64,000 bases of DNA from contig JAFUFK010000016.1 of NCBI GenBank assembly GCA_017469925.1, positions 124,001-188,000 of the forward strand, in the 5' to 3' direction. The translations under genes and the position numbers were made by a program. Under the pieces are notes generated by a model that did no database searches, was not told the origin of the DNA, and worked only from the letters and a program-made list of their open reading frames with translations. Shown in pieces: positions 18,733 through 28,211 of the stretch. Source of the DNA: Bacteroidaceae bacterium (lineage in GTDB: Bacteria > Bacteroidota > Bacteroidia > Bacteroidales > Bacteroidaceae). How positions within the stretch are numbered: position 1 is the stretch's first letter; each line of letters starts with the position of its first letter.

Positions 18733-21132
18733 ATGTCTTTGACAATGCGCAAAAAGCTAATGAGGACCCTCTGGGGGCTGTTCCTGGGGGTGATATTACT
18801 GATAGTGAGCCTGTTCGCGCTGATTGACAGCGGCGTCATAGGTTACATGCCCGACTTGCAGCAATTGGAGAACCCTGTAGATAAGTATGCAAGCCAAGTC
18901 TATTCCGCCGACGGAGTCCTGCTGGGCACGTGGAGCTACAGCCGTGCCAACCGCATCTACGTAAGCTACGAAGACCTCTCCCCCTACCTCGTGAAGGCCC
19001 TTGTGGCCACCGAGGACGAACGCTTCTACGAGCACAGCGGCATCGACTTCCGCGCCGTGCTTCGTGCTATGGTGAAGCGCGTGGTCATGCGCCAGAAGCA
19101 GGCCGGCGGTGGCAGCACCATCACACAGCAGTTGGCCAAGCAACTCTATAGCGCCCAGGCCGACAACATCTACGAACGCGCCATGCAGAAGCCCATCGAG
19201 TGGGTGATTGCCGTCAAGCTGGAGCGGTACTACACGAAGGAGGAAATCATCACGATGTACCTCAACTACTTCGACTTCCTCCACAATGCCGTGGGCATCA
19301 AGACGGCGGCAAAGACTTACTTCAACAAGGAGCCTCGCAACCTGACCATCAACGAATGTGCCATGCTCGTGGGCATGTGTAAGAACCCCTCGCTCTTCAA
19401 CCCCGTACGCCGTCCCGACCAGGCTCGCGGACGTCGCGACGTCGTGCTCGACCAGATGCTGAAGGCCGGTTGGCTGACCGAGGCCGAGGTCGATTCGTGC
19501 AAGGCACAGCCCATCGAACTCAACTTCCACCGTCAGGACCATAAGGACGGCCACGCCACCTACCTGCGGGAGTACTTGCGCACCGTACTGACGGCCAACA
19601 AGCCGAAGCGCAGCAACTATGCTTCGTGGCAAGACCAGAAGTTCTACGAGGACTCCTTGGCCTGGGAGACCGACCCCCTGTATGGTTGGTGCAACAAGAA
19701 CATCAACAAGAAGACCGGCCAGCCCTACGACCTCTATCAGGATGGCTTGAAAATCTACACGACCATCGACAGCCGCATGCAGAACTATGCCGAGGAGGCC
19801 ATGCGCGCCCATGTGATAGGTACGTTGCAACCTGCCTTCGACAAGGAACGCCGCGGTTCGAGTAAAGCTCCTTACGGGGCTGGCGTCTCGGAGTCCGATG
19901 CCAACCGCCTGTTGGCCAGGGCCAAGCGACAGAGTGGCCGGTACATCAAGATGAAGGCCGACGGATGCAGCGAGGAGGAAATCAACAAGGCATTCTCCAC
20001 CCCCATCGAGATGACTGTCTATACGCCTCAGGGCGACATCGATACGCTCATGACTCCGATGGACTCTATCCGCTACTACAAGGGCTTCCTGCGCTCGGGC
20101 TTCCTCTGTATGGACAATGCCCGCGGATACGTGAAGGCCTACGTGGGCGGCCTCGACTACTCGCACTTCCAGTACGACATGGTCAGTCAGGGACGCCGCC
20201 AGGTGGGTTCGACCATCAAGCCCTACCTCTACGCAATGGCGATGGAGAACGGCTGGACACCCTGCGACGTGGCACCCAACGTACAGCGCACCTACGGCAA
20301 CTGGACACCGCGTAACGGCAGTCGTGCCCGATACGGCGAGATGGTGACCCTGAAGTGGGGCTTGGCACAGTCGAACAACTGGATTTCGGCATACTTGCTC
20401 AATGCCCTGAATCCCGTGCTCTTCGTGAAATACCTCCATAAGTTTGGCATCAAGAACCGTAACATCCAGCCTTCGCTGGCCCTCTCGCTGGGTCCCTGCG
20501 AAGTGAGCGTGATGGAGATGGTGACGGCCTATACGACCTTCCCAAAGGGAGGCACCCGCTGTCAGCCCGTTTTCGTGACTAAGATTGCCGACTCCGACGG
20601 TAACATCGTGGCCGAGGTGAGCACCCTCCAGGTGAAGAAGAACGAGCGCGACGAGAACGACACTCGCGAGGTCTTGAGCGAAGACGCTGCCTATAAGATG
20701 ATTGACCTGATGCGAGGCGTCATCGACAGCGGTACGGGTCGCCGTATGCGAAACCGTTATGGAATCAAGGCCGACATGGGTGGCAAGACGGGAACGACCA
20801 ACGACAACTCCGATGGTTGGTTTATGGGCTACACACCCTCGCTGACCTTCGGTGCCTGGGTGGGCGGCGAAGAGCGCGACATCCACTTCAACAGCATGTC
20901 GTACGGACAAGGTGCTGCTGCGGCACTGCCCATTGCAGCCCTCTTCCTGCAGAAGGTCTATGCCGACGACCGCTTGCCCTATTCCCAGGAGGAGAAGTTC
21001 GAGTTCCCGAAGGGCTTCAACCTCTGTAGCGGTGGCATCGTTGACGATGGCGAAGGAGGTGAGGAAATCATCGAGATGGTGGGCGAGGAACCCTCTGGCA
21101 CCACCTTGCTGAACGACCTGATGAACTATTAG
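18733..21132 (+). CDS. Class A penicillin-binding protein (transglycosylase/transpeptidase)
   Basis: 799 residues. It builds peptidoglycan by polymerising lipid II and cross-linking stems. An N-terminal membrane anchor (LWGLFLGVILLIVSLFALI) is followed by a GT51 transglycosylase domain (about 60-240) with ATEDERFYEHSGIDFRA (catalytic Glu), GGSTITQQLAKQLY, and EIITMYLNYFDF. The transpeptidase domain (about 430-740) has the SxxK motif in GSTIKPYLYAM, SxN as SNNW, and KTGTT. Both catalytic domains look complete. It is followed at 20 bases by kdsB, so envelope synthesis genes are grouped here. Confidence 0.95.
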   Translation: MSLTMRKKLMRTLWGLFLGVILLIVSLFALIDSGVIGYMPDLQQLENPVDKYASQVYSADGVLLGTWSYSRANRIYVSYEDLSPYLVKALVATEDERFYEHSGIDFRAVLRAMVKRVVMRQKQAGGGSTITQQLAKQLYSAQADNIYERAMQKPIEWVIAVKLERYYTKEEIITMYLNYFDFLHNAVGIKTAAKTYFNKEPRNLTINECAMLVGMCKNPSLFNPVRRPDQARGRRDVVLDQMLKAGWLTEAEVDSCKAQPIELNFHRQDHKDGHATYLREYLRTVLTANKPKRSNYASWQDQKFYEDSLAWETDPLYGWCNKNINKKTGQPYDLYQDGLKIYTTIDSRMQNYAEEAMRAHVIGTLQPAFDKERRGSSKAPYGAGVSESDANRLLARAKRQSGRYIKMKADGCSEEEINKAFSTPIEMTVYTPQGDIDTLMTPMDSIRYYKGFLRSGFLCMDNARGYVKAYVGGLDYSHFQYDMVSQGRRQVGSTIKPYLYAMAMENGWTPCDVAPNVQRTYGNWTPRNGSRARYGEMVTLKWGLAQSNNWISAYLLNALNPVLFVKYLHKFGIKNRNIQPSLALSLGPCEVSVMEMVTAYTTFPKGGTRCQPVFVTKIADSDGNIVAEVSTLQVKKNERDENDTREVLSEDAAYKMIDLMRGVIDSGTGRRMRNRYGIKADMGGKTGTTNDNSDGWFMGYTPSLTFGAWVGGEERDIHFNSMSYGQGAAAALPIAALFLQKVYADDRLPYSQEEKFEFPKGFNLCSGGIVDDGEGGEEIIEMVGEEPSGTTLLNDLMNY

Positions 21133-21152
21133 GCTTAAAGACATAGAAGATA

Positions 21153-21905
21153 GTGAAGTTTATAGCAATCATACCAGCCCGATACGCCTCGACGCGTTTC
21201 CCCGCCAAGCCCCTGGCCTTGTTGGGAGGCAAGCCCGTCATCCAGCGGGTTTACGAACAGGTTAGCCAAGTGATGGACGATGTCTTTGTGGCCACCGACG
21301 ACCAGCGCATCTTCAGCGTTGTGGAGAGTTTCGGTGGCAAGGCCATCATGACGCGCGAAGACCACAAGAGCGGGACCGACCGCTGTTTCGAGGCCTATCA
21401 GAAGACGGGTCTGGAGGCCGACGTCGTCATCAACATTCAGGGCGACGAACCCTTCATCCAACCCTCGCAGATACAGACGTTGCAAGCCTGCTTCGACGAC
21501 CCAAAGACGCAGATTGCCACCCTGGTAAAGCCCTTCACACCAGCCGACGGACTGCCCGCATTGCTTAACCCCAACTCGCCCAAGGTAGTCGTCAGCGACG
21601 ACCATCGTGCCCTCTACTTCAGCCGCAGCGTTATTCCATATCTGCGTGGGGTGGGGCAGGAGGAATGGCTCCAGCGGCATACCTTTCTGAAGCACATTGG
21701 CCTCTACGCCTATCGGGCGGAAACGTTGGCCGAGATAACCCAACTCCCCCAAAGCACACTGGAACGGGCCGAGAGCCTCGAGCAACTGCGCTGGCTCGAC
21801 CACGGCTACGTCATCAAGGTCGGGCAGACCGACGTCGAGACCATCGGTATCGATACGCCGCAAGACCTGGCGCGAGCCGAAGAGTTTTTGAAAACGAGAA
21901 AATGA
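21153..21905 (+). CDS. kdsB: 3-deoxy-manno-octulosonate cytidylyltransferase
   Basis: 250 residues from a GTG start (MKFIAIIPARYASTRFPAKP). It activates Kdo to CMP-Kdo for lipid A-core synthesis. Motifs are the nucleotide-binding IIPARYASTRFPAKPLA, MTREDHKSGTDRC, VVINIQGDEPFI, and SRSVIPYLR. The family's YAYRAETL segment is present near residue 190. It shares the transcript with the PBP1A gene and probably the MORN gene, which starts five bases after its stop. Confidence 0.97.
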   Translation: MKFIAIIPARYASTRFPAKPLALLGGKPVIQRVYEQVSQVMDDVFVATDDQRIFSVVESFGGKAIMTREDHKSGTDRCFEAYQKTGLEADVVINIQGDEPFIQPSQIQTLQACFDDPKTQIATLVKPFTPADGLPALLNPNSPKVVVSDDHRALYFSRSVIPYLRGVGQEEWLQRHTFLKHIGLYAYRAETLAEITQLPQSTLERAESLEQLRWLDHGYVIKVGQTDVETIGIDTPQDLARAEEFLKTRK

Positions 21906-21909
21906 GAAA

Positions 21910-23028
21910 ATGAAAAGACTTCTATCTATACTGACCTTAATTGCCAGTTGCCAGTTGGCAGTTGTCAACTGCGCCTTGGCGCAAAGTATAACCGTCGGCT
22001 CTTACACATTCCCCGACGGAGCCCAATATCAGGGCGAACTCTTCAAAGGTAAACCTTACGGACAGGGCACAACGACCTTCCGCAACGGCGACGTCCACCA
22101 AGGGAAGTACGTCAAGGGCAAGCGCGAGGGCTATGGCGTCTATCAGTTTGTCGATGGCGAGAAGTACGAAGGCGAATGGCTTCAGGACCACCAGCATGGC
22201 AACGGCACCTACTACTTCAAGAACAACAACCGCTACGAGGGCCTCTGGTATCGCGACATGCAACACGGACAGGGCACCATGTTCTACTACAATGGCGACC
22301 GCTATCGCGGCAACTGGAAGGAGGACAAGCGCGAGGGACTGGGCACATACACCTACGCCAACGGGGCCTACTACGTAGGCACTTGGATTGCCGACGTGAA
22401 GCAGGGCAAGGGCAAGTTCGACTGGGGCGACGGCAACCTCTACGAAGGCGAATGGAAGAACAACCAGATGAGCGGCAAGGGCACCTACAACTACTCTTCA
22501 GGCGACTCCTACACGGGCGACTGGCAGAACGGTGCCCCACATGGCCGCGGCATCTATACCTACAAGAACGGCGACCGCTACGAAGGTGCATACGTCAACG
22601 GCGAGCGCACGGGCGAGGGCATCTCTACCTTTGCCAACGGCGACAAATACACAGGTCACTATCTCAAAGGCGAACAGGACGGCATGGGCACCTTCACCTG
22701 GAAGAACGGCTCGTCGTACTACGGTCAGTGGAAGGCCGGCAAGCAAGAAGGGCGTGGCAAATACACCTGGAGCAACGGCAACACCTACGACGGTCAGTGG
22801 AAGAATGGCCTGATGGATGGCGAAGGCATCCTGCGCGAGGTCGATGGCGACAAGTTCAAGGGCACCTTCCGCGAAGGTATGAAGGAAGGCCACGGTGTGC
22901 TCGAAGACAAGAACGGCGTGCGCTACGAAGGCGAGTTCCACCGCGACATGAAGGACGGTCCCTTCGTCGTCCGCGAGGGGACTCAGGTGCGCAAGACCAC
23001 ATATACTCACGATATAGAACAAGACTAA
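21910..23028 (+). CDS. Secreted MORN-repeat protein
   Basis: 372 residues. The first ~25 form a signal peptide whose middle (ASCQLAVVNCALAQ) is encoded by the TTGCCAGTTGCCAGTTGGC microrepeat. The rest is about fourteen consecutive 23-residue MORN repeats of the form Y-x-G-x-W/F-x-x-G-x-x-x-G-x-G-x-x, for example YEGEWLQDHQHGNGTYYF and YHGQWK-type YYGQWKAGKQEGRGKYTW. MORN sheets bind lipids or proteins and act as scaffolds. The position after kdsB suggests an envelope role. No enzyme domain is seen. Confidence 0.88.
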   Translation: MKRLLSILTLIASCQLAVVNCALAQSITVGSYTFPDGAQYQGELFKGKPYGQGTTTFRNGDVHQGKYVKGKREGYGVYQFVDGEKYEGEWLQDHQHGNGTYYFKNNNRYEGLWYRDMQHGQGTMFYYNGDRYRGNWKEDKREGLGTYTYANGAYYVGTWIADVKQGKGKFDWGDGNLYEGEWKNNQMSGKGTYNYSSGDSYTGDWQNGAPHGRGIYTYKNGDRYEGAYVNGERTGEGISTFANGDKYTGHYLKGEQDGMGTFTWKNGSSYYGQWKAGKQEGRGKYTWSNGNTYDGQWKNGLMDGEGILREVDGDKFKGTFREGMKEGHGVLEDKNGVRYEGEFHRDMKDGPFVVREGTQVRKTTYTHDIEQD

Positions 23029-23048
23029 CAGCTTAAAACAATAACATC

Positions 23049-25160
23049 ATGGCAACAACAAAGAAGGCCACCCCTGCCAAGGGCAAGGCAAAAGCAAAGG
23101 CAAAGACGAAGAAGGCAACCGCCAAGACTGCCACTCCGCAGCCCCAGCAGCTCCGCCTGCTTCGCAACGACAAGTACCTCCAAGCCTATGCCGAGGCCAT
23201 TGAAGGGCGCCATCAGTACGCCCTCGACAAGATAAACGAACTCACCCAAGGCGGTAAGACGTCCCTCAGCGACTTTGCCACGGGCCACCTCTACTTTGGT
23301 CTCCATCGTCAGGCCGACGGCTCGTGGACTCTGCGCGAGTGGGCCCCCAATGCCACCGGGATATTCCTTGTGGGCGACTTCAACCAGTGGCAGGAACGTC
23401 CCAAGTATGCCATGAAGCGCATCAAGAACACGGGCAACTGGGAGTTGAAACTCCCCAAGACGGCCCTCACTCATGGCGACCTCTACAAGCTCAGCGTCCA
23501 TTGGGACGGCGGCCAGGGCGAGCGCATACCGGCCTGGGCCACTCGCGTCGTGCAGGACGAGCAGACCAAGATATTCAGTGCCCAGGTGTGGGCCCCTGAG
23601 GAGCCCTATCGCTGGCAGGTTCGCAAGTTCCGTCCCGACACCAACCCCTTGCTCATCTACGAATGCCACATCGGCATGGGACAGGACGCCGAGAAGGTCG
23701 GCACCTATCGTGAGTTCCAGGACAACGTCCTCCCGCGCATTGTCAAGGACGGTTACAACTGCATCCAGATTATGGCCATCCAGGAACACCCCTATTATGG
23801 CAGTTTCGGCTATCACGTCTCGAACTTCTTTGCTGCCTCATCTCGCTTCGGCACACCCGAGGAGTTGAAGTCGCTCATCGACGCCGCTCACGAGGCAGGC
23901 CTTGCCGTCATCATGGACATCGTCCACAGCCACGCCGTGAAGAACGAGATGGAGGGCCTGGGCAACTTTGCCGGCGACCCCTGTCAGTACTTCTATGGCG
24001 GCGACCGTCGCGAACATCCCGCCTGGGACAGCCTCTGCTTCGACTATGGTAAGAACGAGGTCCTCCACTTCCTCCTCTCCAACTGCAAGTTCTGGCTCGA
24101 GGAGTACCACTTCGATGGTTTCCGCTTCGACGGCGTCACCTCCATGCTCTACTATAGCCACGGACTGGGCGAGGCCTTCATGGGCTATGCCGACTATTAC
24201 AACGGCCACCAGGACGACAACGCCATCTGCTACCTGACCCTGGCCAACGAACTCATTCACAAGGTCAACCCTTCGGCCATCACCATCGCAGAGGAGGTCA
24301 GTGGCATGCCCGGCCTTGCAGCCCCCTTCAAGGACGGTGGCTACGGCTTCGACTACCGTATGGCTATGAACATCCCCGACTACTGGATAAAGACCATCAA
24401 GGAACTGCGCGACGAGGACTGGAAACCCTCCTCGATGTTCTGGGAGGTCAAGAACCGCCGTGCCGACGAGAAGACCATCTCCTACTGCGAGAGCCACGAC
24501 CAGGCCCTCGTGGGCGACAAGACCATCATCTTCCGCCTCGTCGATGCCGACATGTACTGGCACTTCAAGAAGGGCGACCAGAACTATACCGTCGACCGCG
24601 GCATCGCCCTCCACAAGATGATTCGCCTACTGACAGCCAGCACCATCAACGGCGGCTACCTCAACTTCATGGGCAACGAGTTCGGCCATCCCGAATGGAT
24701 AGACTTCCCCCGCGAGGGCAACGGCTGGAGCCACAAGTACGCCCGTCGGCAGTGGAACCTCGTCGATAACCACGACCTCTGCTTCCACTACCTCGGCGAC
24801 TTCGACCAGGCCATGCTCAAGACCCTCAAGCGTGAGAAGAACATCCAGCGTACGCCCGTAGTCGAGATTTGGCACAACGACGGCGACCAGATACTCGCCT
24901 TCCAGCGTGGCGACCTGCTCTTCTTCTTCAACTTCAGTCCCAATCGCAGCTACGACGGCTACGGCTTCATGGTCAAGGCAGGGGCTTACGACTACGTCCT
25001 CAACACCGACGCCACCCAGTTCGGCGGCAACGGTCTTAACGACGACAGCGTGCGCCACCTCACCAACCACGACCCCCAACTGGCTCGCGACGGCAAGGGT
25101 TGGCTCCAACTCTACCTGCCCGCCCGTTCGGCCTGCGTCCTTCGCCGCGCTAAGGAGTAA
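23049..25160 (+). CDS. glgB: 1,4-alpha-glucan branching enzyme with a basic N-terminal tail
   Basis: 703 residues. It makes alpha-1,6 branches in glycogen. After an unusual tail of about 36 residues made almost only of Lys, Ala and Thr (MATTKKATPAKGKAKAKAK), a CBM48 domain (about 85-190; LREWAPNATGIFLVGDFNQW) precedes the GH13 barrel. The catalytic residues appear in FRFDGVTSMLYYSHG (nucleophile Asp), TIAEEVSGMPG (acid Glu), and YCESHDQALVGDKT (transition-state Asp). The C-terminal beta domain ends CVLRRAKE. The layout resembles the eukaryote-like branching enzymes of Bacteroidota. No other glg gene is in the window. Confidence 0.93.
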   Translation: MATTKKATPAKGKAKAKAKTKKATAKTATPQPQQLRLLRNDKYLQAYAEAIEGRHQYALDKINELTQGGKTSLSDFATGHLYFGLHRQADGSWTLREWAPNATGIFLVGDFNQWQERPKYAMKRIKNTGNWELKLPKTALTHGDLYKLSVHWDGGQGERIPAWATRVVQDEQTKIFSAQVWAPEEPYRWQVRKFRPDTNPLLIYECHIGMGQDAEKVGTYREFQDNVLPRIVKDGYNCIQIMAIQEHPYYGSFGYHVSNFFAASSRFGTPEELKSLIDAAHEAGLAVIMDIVHSHAVKNEMEGLGNFAGDPCQYFYGGDRREHPAWDSLCFDYGKNEVLHFLLSNCKFWLEEYHFDGFRFDGVTSMLYYSHGLGEAFMGYADYYNGHQDDNAICYLTLANELIHKVNPSAITIAEEVSGMPGLAAPFKDGGYGFDYRMAMNIPDYWIKTIKELRDEDWKPSSMFWEVKNRRADEKTISYCESHDQALVGDKTIIFRLVDADMYWHFKKGDQNYTVDRGIALHKMIRLLTASTINGGYLNFMGNEFGHPEWIDFPREGNGWSHKYARRQWNLVDNHDLCFHYLGDFDQAMLKTLKREKNIQRTPVVEIWHNDGDQILAFQRGDLLFFFNFSPNRSYDGYGFMVKAGAYDYVLNTDATQFGGNGLNDDSVRHLTNHDPQLARDGKGWLQLYLPARSACVLRRAKE

Positions 25161-25194
25161 TTCTCTCTTAATCCGTAACTCGTAACTCGCAACT

Positions 25195-26343
25195 TTGCAA
25201 TACTCCCATCCGCAAATACGACAGATAGCGCGGAGGATACCCATCCTCTGCGCCCTCTATTTCGTCCTATTTGCCTTCGGCTACCTCCTGCTCCTCCAGT
25301 GCGACGTCCTGGCCCAGACCCACTTTGCCCTCTCCCAGGGGCAGGCCTACTATCAGCCCCTGCCTGCCACCATACTCAGCACTCTGCTGCTCTTTCTGCT
25401 CGGCCTCCTGCTCAGCCGCCTGCTCACGTGGCTCCCCCTGCGCTTGAAGGCCGCCGTCTGGTTCCCCTCCTTCTTCCTCCTCGGCCTCCTCACCAGTTGG
25501 CACTTCCCCTCCCTGGGCGACCCCGCTGCCCTTCCCCGTTGGCCGCGCCTGCTGCTCCCCGTGGGGCTCTATCTCCTGTTGCTCGTCCTTGGCCGCCTAC
25601 ACTCCGATTCCTCGAAAGAGCGCGACACCTTTTCCACCTACGCCTGGCCCAACGCCCTCCTGCTCGTCCTCTTCACCTGTGCCACCGTCGTCGTCAGCAA
25701 CACCGACGCCAGCCTCCACCGCACCCTCCGTGCCCTGCGCCAACTCAGCCAGCGCGACTACGCAGCCGTCCTCCAGACAGCCCGCTACGAGACGTCGCCC
25801 TCGCCCCAACTCACGGCCTCCCTCGCCTACGCACTCAGCAAGCAAGGCCTCCTCGGCGAACGCCTCTTCGCCTACGCCCAGCCCTACGGGAGCGAAGGCC
25901 TCCTCCCCCATTTGGCCGACAGCACCCTCTTCTTCGACCTCCCCCGTGCCGTAGGCGCCCACCTCGGCTACCGTCGGGGCGACCACACCCCCGTGCCCCT
26001 CTTTCTCGAGGCCGTCGCCCGTCGGCCCAATGCGCAGCCTGCGGCCCGCCACTATCGGCTCTGTGCCCTCCTGCTCCAGCGCCGCACCAGCGACTTCCGC
26101 CACCTCCTGCTCCAGGGCGACACCCTCTCCGTCGCCCTCCCTCTCCACTATCGCGAAGCCCTCCTGCTCGAGCAGCAACTCCATCCCCAGTCCGCCGACA
26201 CCCTGCCGGACGCCGACCTCGCCCGCCAGTTCCACGACTTCGACAGCCTGCGCCGCCTCCCTGGCACCGCCCCCCAGCGCGAGCTTCGCCTCCGCCAGCA
26301 CTTCCCCGACACCTACTGGACTTATTATTATTGTGGGAAGTGA
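25195..26343 (+). CDS. Membrane protein with helical C-terminal domain, unknown function
   Basis: 382 residues from a TTG codon at 25195; no ATG is available near the N-terminus, so the start is uncertain. Four or five hydrophobic helices occupy residues 15-150 (ILCALYFVLFAFGYLLLLQ; ILSTLLLFLLGLLLSRLL; AAVWFPSFFLLGLLTS; LLLPVGLYLLLLVLG; ALLLVLFTCATVVVS). The remainder, about 220 residues, is helical with TPR-like spacing (LRQLSQRDYAAVLQTARYE, LAYALSKQGLLGERLFAYAQ). The gene is strikingly C-rich on the coding strand. It follows glgB by 34 bases. It may belong to a Bacteroidota domain-of-unknown-function family such as DUF6057, but this is a weak recollection. Confidence 0.65.
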   Translation: MQYSHPQIRQIARRIPILCALYFVLFAFGYLLLLQCDVLAQTHFALSQGQAYYQPLPATILSTLLLFLLGLLLSRLLTWLPLRLKAAVWFPSFFLLGLLTSWHFPSLGDPAALPRWPRLLLPVGLYLLLLVLGRLHSDSSKERDTFSTYAWPNALLLVLFTCATVVVSNTDASLHRTLRALRQLSQRDYAAVLQTARYETSPSPQLTASLAYALSKQGLLGERLFAYAQPYGSEGLLPHLADSTLFFDLPRAVGAHLGYRRGDHTPVPLFLEAVARRPNAQPAARHYRLCALLLQRRTSDFRHLLLQGDTLSVALPLHYREALLLEQQLHPQSADTLPDADLARQFHDFDSLRRLPGTAPQRELRLRQHFPDTYWTYYYCGK

Positions 26344-26350
26344 TAGACGA

Positions 26351-26385
26351 AAAAAACGGCAAAGGGATTTTCACCCTTTGCCGTT
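26351..26385 (-). terminator. Rho-independent terminator of the SPFH/zinc-ribbon operon
   Basis: A 12-base-pair hairpin: AACGGCAAAGGG (26355-26366) with CCCTTTGCCGTT (26374-26385). The A-run at 26351-26356 is a T-run on the minus strand, so it ends leftward transcription 30 bases after the stop of the zinc-ribbon gene. The hairpin may also act on the rightward gene, which stops just before it. Confidence 0.85.
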
Positions 26386-26414
26386 CCCGATTCTAAGGGG
26401 TAGCGCTCTCCCTT

Positions 26415-27500
26415 TTACTTCAGGCGTGAAGCCCCCTCCCTTCTTGCTACTCGGGAGGCATCGAGCCGCTCTTCTATCAGTTTGTCCGTCATCTTGTTCA
26501 CGAATATCTTGATAATGAACCAGAGAACAAGGACAATAGCACCTGCGGTGAAGTTCGTCAAGTACCACACAATGGGTGCAAGCAGCCACAGCCACTGATA
26601 AATCTTTCGGGTGCGCTCCTTCCTGTTGACATAGTCCACCTCCTCTTGATTCACGGGATACGACATCGAGGTCTGTTCCCCCAGTCCGTCCATGATGAAG
26701 TAGAACTTCCTGTTGTTGTAGGTGTAATATACAAACCAGAACGGAGCCAACACATACCGGCCATTGTGATATAGTTCATAGCTGTTGCTGGCACGGAAGT
26801 TCTGAATTTCCTCACCTGCCAATTGTTTTTGGGCATTTTTTGCTGCAAGCTGGTTTACCATGCCATCGCCATATCTGTTCCACGTAATGTCTGTCTCGCA
26901 GTCCAAAGCCAAGGTTAGGGGACTATCCTCCTGCCCAATGCCGAGCAGGGCCGGGTCATAGTCCTTCGATGCCATCACATTGTAGGGGAATTGTTTGCTG
27001 AACGTTCGCAGTTCCTCGGGAATGTCCTTTCCCTCGTAGGCAAGGCAGAGGAAGGCGAAGTTCCCTTGCGACGTACCCGTGTGTGGTACGAAACGCTTCA
27101 CCGTCTTGTTTCTTACGGAGTCGCCACTGCTTGATGCCCTCAGCTCGTTTTGCTCGATAGCCACCTTGCACGACCACGACGACTGGTAGCGACCTTCGTA
27201 GAGGTACATGGGCAGATAGGCCTTGATGACGTTCCCGGGATTGATGCTCTGGAAGATGTCTGTAGGCACGTAGTTCTGCCGTACCAGGCTGTTGACGAGC
27301 GCCTCCTCAAAGTCGCTTTCCTCGGTCTTAAAGATAATGATGCGCTCGGGTACGGGCACCTTTTTGGCTGTTATCAACGGGTTGAAGGCTCGATTGTGGC
27401 AGTAGGGGCACTCCACTTCGGCGGCAAACGGACTGAATGAACTGATGACCTGCCTGCAACTTGGGCAAACGACTTGCTGTAATTCTAATGAATCTGCCAT
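26415..27500 (-). CDS. Zinc-ribbon membrane protein (YdjG-like)
   Basis: 361 residues. The N-terminus has a TFIIB-type zinc ribbon (CPSCRQVISSF and VECPYCHNRAF), followed by a soluble beta-rich domain of about 220 residues with YLPMYLYEGRYQSSWSC and QLAGEEIQNFRASNSYELYHNG. Two closely spaced transmembrane helices lie at about 305-345 (IYQWLWLLAPIVWYL, AGAIVLVLWFIIKIFVN), and the tail is basic. It starts six bases after the stop of the membrane gene and is the last gene of the SPFH operon. A zinc ribbon plus two helices next to an SPFH protein matches the layout of Bacillus YdjG/YdjH/YdjI, a membrane-stress complex. The homology is inferred from architecture. Confidence 0.7.
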   Translation of the reverse strand: MADSLELQQVVCPSCRQVISSFSPFAAEVECPYCHNRAFNPLITAKKVPVPERIIIFKTEESDFEEALVNSLVRQNYVPTDIFQSINPGNVIKAYLPMYLYEGRYQSSWSCKVAIEQNELRASSSGDSVRNKTVKRFVPHTGTSQGNFAFLCLAYEGKDIPEELRTFSKQFPYNVMASKDYDPALLGIGQEDSPLTLALDCETDITWNRYGDGMVNQLAAKNAQKQLAGEEIQNFRASNSYELYHNGRYVLAPFWFVYYTYNNRKFYFIMDGLGEQTSMSYPVNQEEVDYVNRKERTRKIYQWLWLLAPIVWYLTNFTAGAIVLVLWFIIKIFVNKMTDKLIEERLDASRVARREGASRLK

Positions 27501-27506
27501 AGGACA

Positions 27507-28190
27507 CTACATTCTACATTGGTTAATGATACTGTTGCGCTCCTGCACTGCATTGAACACGCGCTTAGCCTTCTTCACAATCTGTTCGGCTCCGTCGCCG
27601 TCCTCGACGGCCATGCAGAGTGTCTCCACCGCTGCCCTTAGTGCCGACTCGGCATTGCCTGCTTCGGGGAAACTCTCCAACGAACTGCTTCGGAGGGCAT
27701 TCAGGCTACGTTCCACCTGTCGCCGTACTCCTTCATCCTCAATGTCGCCCATCCTCAGTCTCACCTTCTCGGTAAGCGTCTGGATGAACATATTTTCAGT
27801 ACGCTGTTTTTGCAGGTTCTCCTTCGTGCTATCATTGGCGAGCACGCTCAGCAACTGCATGAAGAGGAACCCGCCAAGCATACATGCCTGTACGAGAATG
27901 GGCCAGGCGGCCTTGACGGGGTCGAGTATGATGAAGGTCACGCCTACTGCCAACTCGGCAAGGAAGAAGATGATGGCCCTCAGCCACAAACTGGCCGACA
28001 GCACCGTCAACCCTCGTCCGTTGCTGCATAGCAGAGGTGTCGCCAGCAGACACAGGTAGGCCATATGTATGAAGGCATAGCTTGCCCACACCACTTTGCT
28101 GTGTTCCGTGCCTCCCAGTACAAAGAACCCGACATTGAACAGCACCAGAAAGATGAGTCCAATGACAACCTTGATAATTGAATTTTTCAT
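27507..28190 (-). CDS. Four-helix membrane protein of the SPFH operon
   Basis: 227 residues. Four hydrophobic helices lie in the first 115 residues (IIKVVIGLIFLVLFNVGFFVL, VVWASYAFIHMAYLCLLATPLL, AIIFFLAELAVGVTFIIL, PILVQACMLGGFLFMQLLSV). A cytoplasmic helical tail (about 125-225) is rich in charged residues and has LRMGDIEDEGVRRQVERSL. No family is recognised. It lies between the SPFH gene (21 bases upstream) and the zinc-ribbon gene (six bases downstream), which implies a membrane complex of the three products. Confidence 0.7.
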   Translation of the reverse strand: MKNSIIKVVIGLIFLVLFNVGFFVLGGTEHSKVVWASYAFIHMAYLCLLATPLLCSNGRGLTVLSASLWLRAIIFFLAELAVGVTFIILDPVKAAWPILVQACMLGGFLFMQLLSVLANDSTKENLQKQRTENMFIQTLTEKVRLRMGDIEDEGVRRQVERSLNALRSSSLESFPEAGNAESALRAAVETLCMAVEDGDGAEQIVKKAKRVFNAVQERNSIINQCRM

Positions 28191-28211
28191 AGGTATTACG
28201 CTTTATTTGTT

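Noticed and set aside
18796-21144. 782-codon open frame antisense to the PBP1A gene
   Set aside because: The plus-strand frame has all penicillin-binding motifs; the antisense frame has Val/His/Leu bias typical of shadow frames in high-GC codon usage.
25299-26396. 365-codon frame rich in Pro, Arg and His overlapping the gene after glgB
   Set aside because: Its composition is that of a shifted frame of C-rich DNA; the other frame has transmembrane helices.
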